64,000 nucleotides of DNA from Sphingobacteriales bacterium (GTDB lineage Bacteria; Bacteroidota; Bacteroidia; Chitinophagales; Chitinophagaceae). The position numbers and the translations under genes were made by a program. This document shows positions 43,038 through 51,650 of this stretch, in pieces. Below the pieces are notes generated by a model. The model was not told where the DNA came from, did no database searches, and worked only from the letters and a program-made list of their open reading frames with translations. Positions within the stretch are counted from its first letter, which is position 1; each line of letters begins with the position of its first letter. The DNA lies in assembly GCA_003963365.1 (NCBI GenBank), contig RXJG01000001.1, positions 477,676-541,675 on the forward strand, given 5' to 3'.

Positions 43038-44219
43038 TTAGCCAGTCACCTGTTCTATTAACGTCTTGATACTTGTAAACAGCATGACAGCAACTACCAG
43101 CCACCCTGTAACGGATAACCATAAGGGATGTTTATAGTTTGCAGATAATCTTTTTGTATTGGCTGCCAGTAACATTAATCCCAATGAAACTGGTAAAATA
43201 AAGCCGTTAATGGTTCCTGCCCATACAAGGATAACAATTGGTTTTCCCCATTGAATAAAGATGATAGCAGATATCAGAATAAAGAAGATGATATGCCAGT
43301 TGCGCTTACGATCCATATAAGGATGAAGCGTTTTTAAAAAACTGATGGACGTATAAGCTGATCCAACTACAGATGTTATAGAGGCAGCCCACATAACAAT
43401 ACCAAATATTTTAAGTCCAAACTTGCCTCCTGCAAATTCATAAACAGATGAAGCAGGATCTTCACTGCTTAACTGGTAACCTTTCATCACCACACCCAAT
43501 GCTGCAAGAAATAATAATATCCTCATGGCTGATGCAAGCAGGATAGCTGTTATTGAACTGCGGGACACAAATTTTAATGCATCTTCTCCCAGCACACCAG
43601 CATCCAGTAAACGATGTGCACCTGCAAAAGTGATATATCCACCAACGGTTCCACCTACTAAAGTTATAACGGCTGTCCAGCTGAATTTTGAAGGCATGAT
43701 TGTATTAGTCACTACTTCTTTCATTGGTGGCTCAGTGATAATAGCTATGTAAAGTGTGAGTCCTATCATAAGTACACCCAATATTTTTACAAACCAGTCC
43801 ATTACCGTTCCTGCTTCTTTAACCACAAAAACAATAATGGCAATAAAAGCACTGATAACGGCGCCTTGTTGTACCGTTATCCCAAACAATACATTTAATC
43901 CGAGACCTGCACCGGAGATATTTCCAATGTTAAAAGCCAGTCCACCCAAAACAATTAATATGGTGAGCACATGGCCGGCACCGGGCAAAAGTTCATTGGA
44001 CAATACAGAAGCTTTTTTGCCACTCACGGTAATGATGCGCCATATATTCAATTGAGCAAATACATCTATTATAACTGAGATCATAATTACTGCCCCGCAA
44101 CTTGCCAGCAGTTGGCTGGTGAATAAAGCCGTTTGTGTGAGAAAGCCGGGACCTATAGCAGAAGTAGCCATTAAAAAAGCTGCTCCTAATAAAACCTGCT
44201 GTTTAAATTTCTTTGTCAA
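43038..44219 (-). CDS. NRAMP-fold transporter in pxp operon (metal ligands absent)
   Basis: 393 aa with eleven or so membrane segments. It is clearly of the NRAMP/MntH family by layout, and B. subtilis YcsG-type proteins sit beside YcsF (PxpA) in the same way. In a true manganese transporter TM1 has DPGN and TM6 has MPH. Here TM1 (residues about 20-40) reads SAIGPGFLTQTALFTS, so the Asp and Asn are replaced, and TM6 (about 181-200) reads GGTVGGYITFAGAHR, so Met-Pro-His is missing. It is therefore unlikely to carry Mn or Fe. As it is 2 bases downstream of pxpA, 5-oxoproline uptake is the best guess. Confidence 0.8.
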   Translation of the reverse strand: MTKKFKQQVLLGAAFLMATSAIGPGFLTQTALFTSQLLASCGAVIMISVIIDVFAQLNIWRIITVSGKKASVLSNELLPGAGHVLTILIVLGGLAFNIGNISGAGLGLNVLFGITVQQGAVISAFIAIIVFVVKEAGTVMDWFVKILGVLMIGLTLYIAIITEPPMKEVVTNTIMPSKFSWTAVITLVGGTVGGYITFAGAHRLLDAGVLGEDALKFVSRSSITAILLASAMRILLFLAALGVVMKGYQLSSEDPASSVYEFAGGKFGLKIFGIVMWAASITSVVGSAYTSISFLKTLHPYMDRKRNWHIIFFILISAIIFIQWGKPIVILVWAGTINGFILPVSLGLMLLAANTKRLSANYKHPLWLSVTGWLVVAVMLFTSIKTLIEQVTG

Positions 44220-44221
44220 GA

Positions 44222-44968
44222 TTATGAATTAAATGATTGAATAGTGATTCCTTTTGATATAAGTGTTCCATGCAGGGCTTCAGCAAATTGTACGGCTTGT
44301 TTACCATCGCTATGCAGACAAATAGTTTTTGCGTTTATATTGATAACATCACCATTGATTGCGGTAATGATTTTATGATTTACTAATTGTAATACTTGTG
44401 CTATAGATTGTGCTTCGTCTTCAATTAAAGCATTAGTGGCAGTTCTTGGCGTTAAACTTCCATCACGTTGATAAGTTCTGTCAGCAAATGCTTCACCAAT
44501 AAAACTTAAACCATAATTCTTTGCAGCCATTTCCATTTTACTGCCGGGTAATCCAAACAGTAACAAACTTTCGTTGCAATCTTTTACAGATTTGGCAATG
44601 GCATTGGCGATTACCATATCTTTTGCAGCCATATTATATAATGCTCCGTGTGGTTTTACATGTTGCAGTCTTTTATCCTGCTGGTATGCTATTTCAATTA
44701 ATAGTTCAATTTGCCTGCAAACCATATCATAGATTTCATCTGCAGGTAACTGCATATTTGTTCTGCCAAAATTTTCTTTATCCGGAAAAGAGGGGTGGGC
44801 ACCAATAGCAACGTTATACTTTTTACATAAAGCAACAGTAGTTTTCATGGTTGCTTCATCACCGGCATGGTAACCACAAGCAATACTGGCCGAGCTGATG
44901 AATGGCATGATAGCCTCATCATTACCGGTACCTTCTCCAAGATCGCAGTTGAAATCAATAACAGGCAT
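44222..44968 (-). CDS. pxpA: 5-oxoprolinase subunit A (LamB/YcsF family)
   Basis: 248 aa, normal length. With PxpB and PxpC it hydrolyses 5-oxo-L-proline to glutamate with ATP. The start is VIDFNCDLGEGTGNDEAIMPFI (DxNxDxGE motif), then SIACGYHAGD, NVAIGAHPSFPDKENFGR and VKPHGALYN, all diagnostic of the LamB/YcsF family. The C-terminal IVGEAFADRTYQRDGSLTPR stretch (here FIGEAFADR) also fits. It overlaps the pxpC stop by one base, so translational coupling is likely. Confidence 0.96.
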   Translation of the reverse strand: MPVIDFNCDLGEGTGNDEAIMPFISSASIACGYHAGDEATMKTTVALCKKYNVAIGAHPSFPDKENFGRTNMQLPADEIYDMVCRQIELLIEIAYQQDKRLQHVKPHGALYNMAAKDMVIANAIAKSVKDCNESLLLFGLPGSKMEMAAKNYGLSFIGEAFADRTYQRDGSLTPRTATNALIEDEAQSIAQVLQLVNHKIITAINGDVININAKTICLHSDGKQAVQFAEALHGTLISKGITIQSFNS

Positions 44969-45942
44969 TAAGCAAATATTTGTTGCACTTTTTGCTGAAG
45001 TTCCAGCAATCGTTGTTCCTGCTCCAAATATAATCGTTCAGCTTCCGGAAGTGAAATAATTTGAAAAGAAATTTCATCGCCGGGTTTTAACTGGGCACAG
45101 CGGCAATGATCGGCTTCAATAATTTGTCCAATGCGGGAATAACCACCCGCCGTTTGGCAATCACTCATTAACAAAATGGTTTGTCCATCCGGAAGCAGCT
45201 GAATGGTTCCTTTGGTTACTGCTGTCGATATCATTTCTTTCTTTTCCTTCAGCTGAAGCATTTCACTTTTTAAACGATAACCCATACGGTTATAATCATT
45301 GGTTAAGTGAAATGAATGAGCGGACAGATTAACCCTGGATTCATCCGTTAATAATTCATATTCATGCCCGGTGATAATTCTTATTTCTTTTGAATGAATC
45401 TTAGGTGATAAAGACTGATCAATATTAAAAAATAAATTCTTCTTTAATAACCCGGCTATATGTTGTGAAACAGAAGAGGGCTGTAACATATTTAATATAT
45501 CATTCTTTTTAATTACCCTTCCTTCAAAACCACCGGTGGCTGAAAGCAAATGAGTGCTGCAGCTGTTTAAAAAAGAACTTGCTTTAAATCCACCGGCAAC
45601 AGCCATGTACAGGCGAAAACCTTCTATTGGTTTCTTAATATCAACTATTGCTCCTTTCTCTATCAGCAAGGGCTCAAATAACGGGAGGGGAGAACCGTTG
45701 ATGGATGGTATTAAGCCACCACCACAAAAACTTACCAGGCAGTCTTCGTCAAATAAAAAAGAATGAGGCGACTGTACCATTTCCAGCACAGGAGCATTCA
45801 TTTCATTGCCTGCCAAAATATTTGCCAGCCGGCTGGAGTAAGTTGACAATACACCGCTTACACTAATACCAAACGAACGATAACCGTACCGTCCATAGTC
45901 TTGTATAGTGGTTTGTATACCGGACTGTAATACTTTGATCAT
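44968..45942 (-). CDS. pxpC: 5-oxoprolinase subunit C (biotin-dependent carboxylase-like)
   Basis: 324 aa, normal length. The start VLQSGIQTTIQDYGRYGYRSFGIS is diagnostic of the allophanate hydrolase subunit 2 / PxpC family (KipA in Bacillus). Later YRLKSEMLQLKEKKEMIS and VTKGTIQLLPDGQTILLMSDCQTAGGYSRIGQ fit. The last 30 residues form a Glu/Gln/Leu-rich helix (LYLEQEQRLLELQQKVQQ), not usual for the family's core and possibly a dimer helix. It overlaps pxpB by 4 bases (ATGA) and pxpA by 1 base. Confidence 0.95.
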   Translation of the reverse strand: MIKVLQSGIQTTIQDYGRYGYRSFGISVSGVLSTYSSRLANILAGNEMNAPVLEMVQSPHSFLFDEDCLVSFCGGGLIPSINGSPLPLFEPLLIEKGAIVDIKKPIEGFRLYMAVAGGFKASSFLNSCSTHLLSATGGFEGRVIKKNDILNMLQPSSVSQHIAGLLKKNLFFNIDQSLSPKIHSKEIRIITGHEYELLTDESRVNLSAHSFHLTNDYNRMGYRLKSEMLQLKEKKEMISTAVTKGTIQLLPDGQTILLMSDCQTAGGYSRIGQIIEADHCRCAQLKPGDEISFQIISLPEAERLYLEQEQRLLELQQKVQQIFA

Positions 45943-46655
45943 ACTAATTGTTCAAATTGTTCTTTACTGATTGGAATGAATTTTACCTTGTCACCTGTAT
46001 TCAATAAAAAGGGTGTTGCTTTTTCTTTATCAAATAATTTTAAGGGAGTTCTTCCAATAATATTCCATCCTCCCGGACTTTCAGAAGGATAAATACCTGT
46101 TTGATTACCGGCGATGCCAACAGAACCGGCTGGTACTTTTAATCTTGGTTGATTCTTTCTTGGAGTGGCAATTGAATCCGGCAAAATTCCCATATAAGGA
46201 AAACCCGGAGAAAAGCCCATCATAAATACATGGTAAAGGTTGGAAGTATGTGTGTGGATGATTTCTTCTTTACTTGTTTGATGATATTGAGCCATTTCAT
46301 GTAAATCCAAACCATACTCATCATCATAACAAACAGGTATCTCAATAATATTTTTTACGACTGAAATATGCTGTTGTGGTTGCCAGTTATTTAATTCTGC
46401 CAATAAATAATTTTTCATCCATTCACTGATCCCTTTTATACTTTCAGGAATTTTAGTGATCACCAGTAACGGATCATAATAAACAGTAATGGAACAATAG
46501 GCAGGAACCAATTCAATAAAACCCGGAATGAATAATTGCTGAAGAAATTGTTGAAGTGATAAAACGCTGTAATGGTTTTCTAAACTGATATGGTTGCCCA
46601 GTTCAATCGTTAACCCTTTTTCGCTGATTGGATAAATATGGTAAGCATTGTTCAC
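45939..46655 (-). CDS. pxpB: 5-oxoprolinase subunit B
   Basis: 238 aa, normal length. It matches the allophanate hydrolase subunit 1 / KipI family: ICVKEIPVCYDD-like (VVKNIIEIPVCYDDEYGLDL), MGFSPGFPYMGILP, PRKNQPRLKVPAGSVGIAGNQTGIYP and SPGGWNIIGRTPLKLFD. It is the first gene of the pxpB-pxpC-pxpA-transporter operon on the minus strand. Upstream lies a palindromic terminator that separates it from the SDR gene. No regulator gene is adjacent. Confidence 0.96.
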   Translation of the reverse strand: MNNAYHIYPISEKGLTIELGNHISLENHYSVLSLQQFLQQLFIPGFIELVPAYCSITVYYDPLLVITKIPESIKGISEWMKNYLLAELNNWQPQQHISVVKNIIEIPVCYDDEYGLDLHEMAQYHQTSKEEIIHTHTSNLYHVFMMGFSPGFPYMGILPDSIATPRKNQPRLKVPAGSVGIAGNQTGIYPSESPGGWNIIGRTPLKLFDKEKATPFLLNTGDKVKFIPISKEQFEQLV

Positions 46656-46692
46656 CGTGATAAAGCTAAGTAAAATGATGAAACCTGCTGTT

Positions 46693-46728
46693 AAAATAAA
46701 AGCCCTTCGTACGAAGGGCTTTTATTTT
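46693..46728. terminator. 36-bp perfect palindrome, terminator
   Basis: AAAAGCCCTTCG and CGAAGGGCTTTT form the core of a 36-bp perfect palindrome with A/T-rich ends. It lies directly after the SDR stop and before pxpB, so it ends SDR transcription. Confidence 0.85.
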
Positions 46729-46729
46729 T

Positions 46730-47494
46730 TTAAACATTGATACCTCCGCTCACTTCAATTCTTTGTCCATTGATCCATCTTGCTTCATCTGTACAAAGAA
46801 AAGCAACCACACCGCCAATATCATCTGCTGCTCCTACACGACCCAATGGAGAAAGTCCGCTTAAACGTTCTTTTAATTGTGGATTGCTCCGGATGGCTGC
46901 ATTATTAAAATCTGTTTCCACCGGACCCGGAGCTACTACATTAGCGCCAATTCCTTTTTCACCCAATTCTTTAGCCAGGTACTTGGTAAATACTTCGATA
47001 GCACCTTTCATGGATGCATATACAGAGTAACCGGGATTGACATATCTTGTTGTACCGGTAGAGATATTTATGATTCTTCCGCCACGGTTGATATGTGGTG
47101 TTAATTGCTGTGTAAGAAAATAAATACTTTTGAAATGAACATTCAGAAAATTATTGAAAATTTCTTCTGTTACCGTTAAAAAAGGAGTGGTACCACCCAT
47201 GCCGGCATTGTTCACCAGGAAGTCAAAGTTGGAAGTATTCCACTTTGACTGTAATAAAGCAATAGTTTGCTTAACAAAATTTCCAAGCGAATTAAAATCA
47301 GTCATGTTGAGTTGAAGTGCTGCTGCTTTTTGTCCGCTGGCTTCTATTTCTTTTACAACATCCAAAGCCATTTGCTCATTATTGTTGTAGGTGATAATAA
47401 CATCTATTCCTTTTTTGGCAATACTGGTAGCCATATCTTTTCCAAGCCCACGGCTGCCACCCGTTACTAATGCAATTTTTGTTTGTGCTGACAT
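46730..47494 (-). CDS. SDR family oxidoreductase (3-oxoacyl reductase-like)
   Basis: 254 aa classical short-chain dehydrogenase. The cofactor loop is LVTGGSRGLGKDMA, then DFLVNNAGMGG (NNAG), the catalytic Ser/Tyr/Lys in IINISTGTT and GYSVYASMKGAIEVF, and a PG motif in NVVAPGPVETDF. The C-terminal RWINGQRIEVSGG is characteristic of the FabG-like group. NADP(H) is likely but not certain. It probably reduces a ketone in lipid or secondary metabolism; the true substrate is unknown. Its own upstream region has no clear promoter match. Confidence 0.92.
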   Translation of the reverse strand: MSAQTKIALVTGGSRGLGKDMATSIAKKGIDVIITYNNNEQMALDVVKEIEASGQKAAALQLNMTDFNSLGNFVKQTIALLQSKWNTSNFDFLVNNAGMGGTTPFLTVTEEIFNNFLNVHFKSIYFLTQQLTPHINRGGRIINISTGTTRYVNPGYSVYASMKGAIEVFTKYLAKELGEKGIGANVVAPGPVETDFNNAAIRSNPQLKERLSGLSPLGRVGAADDIGGVVAFLCTDEARWINGQRIEVSGGINV

Positions 47495-47577
47495 AAGTTG
47501 TATTTGTTTTAAATGAAAAACAAAGTTGCTATCATTTCAACAAATAAAAATGGTGAGTGCTCCAGATTTTTTGTTAA

Positions 47578-47711
47578 TCAGCCTTTTTGTTGCCTGAATT
47601 TTTTAGGGGTGCTGCCAGCATAATGTTTGAAGAACCTGGTAAAGTTCGATGGATCCGCAGGTAAGCTGTTCTGCAATTTGCCCGACAGGAAGATTGGTAG
47701 TAAGTACAACC
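47578..47711 (-). pseudogene. Remnant of an AraC-family regulator C terminus, frameshifted
   Basis: On the minus strand, one frame reads TNLPVGQIAEQL, and after one extra base the next frame reads PADPSNFTRFFKHYAG and then STPKKFRQQKG to a stop. This is the second helix-turn-helix of AraC-type regulators. There is no coding sequence for the first helix-turn-helix or the ligand domain upstream; the tandem repeat begins 40 bases away. The shift lies near 47662. The overlapping 98-codon ORF in the third frame is a by-product. Confidence 0.75.
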
Positions 47712-47750
47712 TTCGTTTAGCAGTGATGATTGGTTATACGACAAAACATA

Positions 47751-48002
47751 GTTGACAGCGTTGATTACAAAAGCGACACTGCTTATTGTTTGACAGACAA
47801 CTGTCATTGATTCAGCTACACTTGCCATTACTTCAGGTGCAGCAGTTATTACATGGCTGACAGCGTTCATTGTTCATGTTGCATTGTTTATTGCTTTAGT
47901 GACAGCTGTCATTGTTTCGCATACACCTGTCATTACTTCACCTGCACTGCTCATTGTTTGAGTGACAGCATTCAATGTTTCGATGACATTGTTTAATGTA
48001 TT
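47751..48002. repeat. Twelve-unit 21-bp tandem repeat
   Basis: Anchors of type GACA, TACA or TGCA occur exactly every 21 bases: 47754, 47775, 47796, 47817, 47838, 47859, 47880, 47901, 47922, 47943, 47964, 47985. Each unit has a shape like GACAGCTGTCATTGTTTC plus three bases. On the minus strand it reads as heptads such as NAVTQTM, TAVTKAI, NAVSHVI, with one TGA stop (NNAT then stop). No start codon or promoter is seen, so coding is doubtful. Confidence 0.85.
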
Positions 48003-48063
48003 GGTGGAAATGATTGATTTAAAGCGTAAAACAATGTTTTCCTGGATTTTGTTATTCCTTACC

Positions 48064-48090
48064 CGTCACTGCGAGGTACGAAGCAGTCTG
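48064..48090 (+). repeat. CGTCAYTGCGAGG dispersed repeat, copy 1
   Basis: CGTCACTGCGAGGTACGAAG then CAGTCTG. A related copy lies at 55291-55323 on the minus strand. This resembles a repeat seen between genes in many bacterial genomes. Confidence 0.6.
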
Positions 48091-48226
48091 CTTTATGAAT
48101 TGTGCGGTGATTGCTTTTACTTATACTGTTGATTCAATATGCTTTTGAAACAGGTGGCTTTTTTATTGGGTTTTGAATGCTGAAAGACCTTATTGAAGTT
48201 GCAGTCATTCTGTTGCGAGACGCTGT

Positions 48227-48258
48227 TTACTTTCTTTTGCTTGTCCAAAAGAAAGTAA
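48227..48258. repeat. 13-bp inverted repeat (hairpin)
   Basis: TTACTTTCTTTTG pairs perfectly with CAAAAGAAAGTAA around a 6-base loop. This hairpin form occurs in many genomes and its role is unknown. Direct repeats of CCCGAATTCG follow at 48272 and 48290. Confidence 0.65.
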
Positions 48259-48361
48259 CAAAGAAAAGGACCCCGAATTCGATATACAGCCCGAATTCGG
48301 CTGTTCCCTGATTGGGCTTTTGTGGTACTGTGGTGAAAGGCTTTGTTGCCTTGATTTTTGA

Positions 48362-48384
48362 AAGCGTAGGTACAACCTACGCTT
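48362..48384. repeat. 10-bp inverted repeat (hairpin)
   Basis: AAGCGTAGGT pairs perfectly with ACCTACGCTT around a 3-base loop. It sits just before the HEPN-like gene's 3' side. No T-tract follows, so it is not an ordinary terminator. Confidence 0.65.
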
Positions 48385-48547
48385 AGTGGGGGATTAGCGT
48401 TTTGTCCGCCCGACCCACTGCCGAATTTTTTGATTAGTTGAAGTTAGGATTTAAAGTTCAGCAAAGTTTGTCCAGCCCGGAACCAAAGATGAATTGCGCA
48501 CAACCGCTGAAATTATGGTTGTCGAGCCCCACTTTTGGCAATACCGT

Positions 48548-48560
48548 GTTGTACGCAGAC
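48548..48560 (+). repeat. GTTGTACGCA flank, left
   Basis: GTTGTACGCAGAC here and the inverted GTTGTACGCAAAC at 49398-49410 (minus strand) flank the HEPN-like gene, 12 of 13 bases matching. They may mark cassette ends. Confidence 0.5.
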
Positions 48561-48561
48561 T

Positions 48562-49371
48562 TTACCATTTGGTTCTATCAATTTTGTCCAGCCCATAAAC
48601 ACTTACTGCAGAATTTGATGCTGTGGGAGTGAACGAGCCACTTCCGTGTCTTTGTACGTTAGGATAAAAATTGTGCTCAAATTTTATTTTTAAGTCTTGT
48701 CCACTAAGTTGTGTTTCAATTTCCTTTTTAAACTGTCCAAAAATTTCTTCAAGTTTCGGAAGCAATTCCCAAAATAGGGTAGAAGCTGTTTGATTAGCCT
48801 CCAATGTTGGAAGCAAGCCGATATCTTTCCATGAGTGTTCTTTGTGATACCATCCAGTAATGTCAGTCCCATTTTTACTTAATACGGGCAACAATATTTC
48901 TCCGGTTTCTTTGAATATGATTGGAAGCATCTTGCCATGAACCAGAATGTGTCGTTTATGGTAAAATTCTTTTAAAAGGCTTGAAGTGTCAGACTCTTTT
49001 AAGTCAAGCAGTGAGGAAGCTTCTTCTATATTATTCATTATTCGCCCTAAATGAGTAAAGAACAAAAGAAGATTATCTTGTAAGTCTAAAATATTTTCTG
49101 TTGTGTTTGAGATAGAGTTATTAAATGTACCTTTTTCAATTAGTCTATGCAAAAGAATCACCGATTGCAAGATTGTATAAGTATGTTCAGAAAAGTTCTG
49201 TCTTTTGATATTTTTGTCTAATGGATAATTTTCGATTTCCGCTTTTGTATCATTGCCTTTATTGCCAATAAATATTTTCCAAACTGCTTCATAGGTTTTA
49301 AAATAAGTGATAATGAAGTCTGCATAACTTCTTTCTAAATGATCACCGTGGCTTTTTAAATTATATTCCAT
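48562..49371 (-). CDS. Hypothetical helical protein with HEPN-like RxxxxH motif
   Basis: 269 aa, soluble and mostly helical. I do not recognise the family. The motif RHILVHG at residues 140-146 is RxxxxH, the core of HEPN-type ribonucleases, with a helix before it (LKEFYHK) and Gly after it. Residues 1-60 contain two helices with aromatic anchors (FIITYFKTYEAVWKIF). The last 40 residues are Ser/Thr/Asn-rich (HGSGSFTPTASNSAV) and probably disordered. It is the only gene in an island between core genes, is flanked by inverted GTTGTACGCA motifs, and may have been acquired. Toxin, ribonuclease or defence roles are guesses. Confidence 0.55.
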   Translation of the reverse strand: MEYNLKSHGDHLERSYADFIITYFKTYEAVWKIFIGNKGNDTKAEIENYPLDKNIKRQNFSEHTYTILQSVILLHRLIEKGTFNNSISNTTENILDLQDNLLLFFTHLGRIMNNIEEASSLLDLKESDTSSLLKEFYHKRHILVHGKMLPIIFKETGEILLPVLSKNGTDITGWYHKEHSWKDIGLLPTLEANQTASTLFWELLPKLEEIFGQFKKEIETQLSGQDLKIKFEHNFYPNVQRHGSGSFTPTASNSAVSVYGLDKIDRTKW

Positions 49372-49703
49372 TTGTCTGTTATTTTAGAGTGTCGGTTGTT
49401 TGCGTACAACTCATAAATATACGAAAGTTAATTACTCAAACTTTCGCCAATCCAACTCAATAAGTATGATTTACGAAACCACAATCAGTTTGTTGTACTG
49501 TATTCCCAAACGTACAAGTGTGCGACGCAACCGCAGCTTAATAGCAGCACTTCAGCTAAGTACATAATTCTTCTTTTCTCATTTCATGTGTATAACCTTT
49601 TCTCCAATAAAAATTGCTCACATTTGCCGTTTTTCTGTGGATAAGTGGGTCAGTGGGAAATTGGGCTCATTCCGCTAAATTCGCAGCCGTGTAAATTGTG
49701 ACT
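49372..49703. other. Intergenic region upstream of parE
   Basis: 332 bases. It holds the right-hand GTTGTACGCA flank at 49398-49410 and a short TGCGACGCAAC match to the GATGAAAGG element. Otherwise AT-rich; a TAAATTGT near 49692 resembles a -7 box before parE. No gene seen. Confidence 0.4.
49398..49410 (-). repeat. GTTGTACGCA flank, right (inverted)
   Basis: Reads GTTGTACGCAAAC on the minus strand and pairs with 48548-48560. Confidence 0.5.
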
Positions 49704-51614
49704 ATGGCTAAAGCAAAAGACCCGGAAAAAGACAGCAACCTGTTTGAGTACACCGAAGACTCGATTAAAACCCTTGAGTGGCGGGAGCATATTCGCCTGC
49801 GTCCCGGTATGTATATTGGTAAACTGGGCGACGGCAGCAGTGCCGATGATGGCATTTATGTATTACTAAAAGAAGTAATAGACAACTGTATTGATGAACA
49901 TACCATGGGCTATGGTAAACAAATTGATGTTACCATTGAAAAAAATATTGTTACAGTTCGTGACTATGGACGTGGTATTCCGCTGGGTAAAGTAGTGGAT
50001 GTGGTGAGCAAGATCAACACCGGCGCCAAGTACGACAGTAAAGTGTTTCAGAAAGCAGTTGGTTTAAATGGTGTGGGTACCAAAGCAGTGAATGCATTGA
50101 GCAGTTCATTTAAAGTAACAGCTTTCAGGGATGGTAAAGAAAAAACTGCGGAGTTTGAAAAAGGGATTTTGATAAAAGAACACAAAGAAACTAAGAGCGG
50201 TGAGAGCAACGGTACACTAGTGACCTTTATTCCGGATGAGTCTGTTTTTAAGAATTTTCATTTCATACATGAATATCTCGATAACCAGTTCTGGAATTAT
50301 TGTTATCTCAATGCCGGACTGATCATCAATTTCAACGGTAAGAAATATGTTTCTAAAAATGGTTTGCTTGATTTATTGCAGCGTAAAACCAATGCCGATG
50401 AAATCCGTTATCCCATTATTCATTTGCAGGGAGAGGATATTGAAGTGGCTCTCACTCACGAAAATCAATATGGAGAGGAATATTATTCATTTGTGAATGG
50501 GCAGTTTACCACACAGGGCGGTACACACCTGGCAGCATTCCGGGAAGCGTATGTAAAAACTATCCGTGATTTTTATAAGAAAGATTATGATGCAGCGGAT
50601 ATACGAGGAAGTATCTGTGCAGCCATTTCAGTTCGGGTACAGGAACCGGTGTTTGAATCACAAACCAAAACAAAGTTGGGTTCACAAAATGTGTATGAAG
50701 GCGGACCAACGATGAAAAATTTTGTAAGTGATTTCTTAGCCCGTGACCTGGATTTGTACTTACATAAAAATCCAACCGTAGCAGATGCGTTAAAAAAACG
50801 TATTGAGCAAAACGAAAGGGAACGTAAAGAATTGGCAGGTATTAAAAAACTGGCAAACGAAAGAGCCAAAAAAGCTAACCTTCATAATAAGAAACTCCGT
50901 GACTGCCGTTATCATTACAACGATGAACCAACGGGCAAGGAGAAAGATACTATTATAGAAAAAGCAAAGGAGAGCACCATTTTTATTACCGAGGGTGACA
51001 GTGCCAGTGGCAGTATTACCAAAGCCCGTAATGTGGAAACACAGGCAGTATTTAGTCTGCGTGGTAAACCACTTAACAGTTTTGGGTTGACAAAGAAAGT
51101 GGTGTACGAAAATGAAGAGTTCAACTTATTGCAACATGCATTGAATATTGAAGAAGGGTATGAGGGCTTGCGTTATAATAATATTGTAATTGCCACCGAT
51201 GCGGATGTGGATGGTATGCATATTCGTTTGCTGCTGATGACTTTCTTCCTGCAGTTCTTTCCTGATCTGGTGAAGAACGGGCATGTGTACATTTTGCAAA
51301 CGCCATTGTTCCGTGTAAGGGATAAGAAGGAAACTTTTTATTGTTATGATGAAAAGGAAAAACAGGAAGCTATTAAAAAGTTAGGTGCTAAACCTGAGAT
51401 AACACGATTTAAAGGATTGGGAGAAATCAGCCCGGAAGAATTTGCACGGTTTATTAGCGTAGAAATGAAATTAGACCCGGTGATGTTATTACCAGAAATG
51501 CATATTCAGCAATTACTGGAATATTATATGGGTAAGAATACACCAGAACGGCAGGATTTTATTATTGATAATTTGAAAGTGGAACTGGATTTGGTGGAAG
51601 AAGTGATTAAGTAA
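49704..51614 (+). CDS. parE: DNA topoisomerase IV subunit B
   Basis: 636 aa from the ATG at 49704; a GTG two codons earlier is possible. Parts in order: GHKL ATPase (ALRPGMYIG-type [16 protein letters not shown] near residue 30; [40 protein letters not shown]), a transducer domain, and TOPRIM with [11 protein letters not shown] (near residue 430) and [17 protein letters not shown] (near 498). It decatenates chromosomes with ParC. The pairing with a 839-aa A subunit and the sequence style fit topoisomerase IV rather than gyrase. ParC lies 1,042 bases downstream, after a DUF1835 gene. Confidence 0.93.
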   Translation: MAKAKDPEKDSNLFEYTEDSIKTLEWREHIRLRPGMYIGKLGDGSSADDGIYVLLKEVIDNCIDEHTMGYGKQIDVTIEKNIVTVRDYGRGIPLGKVVDVVSKINTGAKYDSKVFQKAVGLNGVGTKAVNALSSSFKVTAFRDGKEKTAEFEKGILIKEHKETKSGESNGTLVTFIPDESVFKNFHFIHEYLDNQFWNYCYLNAGLIINFNGKKYVSKNGLLDLLQRKTNADEIRYPIIHLQGEDIEVALTHENQYGEEYYSFVNGQFTTQGGTHLAAFREAYVKTIRDFYKKDYDAADIRGSICAAISVRVQEPVFESQTKTKLGSQNVYEGGPTMKNFVSDFLARDLDLYLHKNPTVADALKKRIEQNERERKELAGIKKLANERAKKANLHNKKLRDCRYHYNDEPTGKEKDTIIEKAKESTIFITEGDSASGSITKARNVETQAVFSLRGKPLNSFGLTKKVVYENEEFNLLQHALNIEEGYEGLRYNNIVIATDADVDGMHIRLLLMTFFLQFFPDLVKNGHVYILQTPLFRVRDKKETFYCYDEKEKQEAIKKLGAKPEITRFKGLGEISPEEFARFISVEMKLDPVMLLPEMHIQQLLEYYMGKNTPERQDFIIDNLKVELDLVEEVIK

Positions 51615-51650
51615 GTTAAAATATGCTGACATAAAATTTTAATATTCTAT

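Larger units (their letters stand above)
47495..48561. other. Accessory intergenic island
   Basis: About 1,070 bases with no intact gene. From left to right it holds an AraC remnant, a 252-base tandem repeat, a known-type dispersed repeat, two strong hairpins, and a GTTGTACGCA motif next to the HEPN-like gene. GC content and word use differ from flanking genes. Confidence 0.7.

Noticed and set aside
47574-47870. 98-codon ORF on the minus strand as a gene
   Set aside because: It begins within the 21-bp array and ends in a frame that only overlaps the AraC remnant; no promoter, and the residues do not form a coherent protein.
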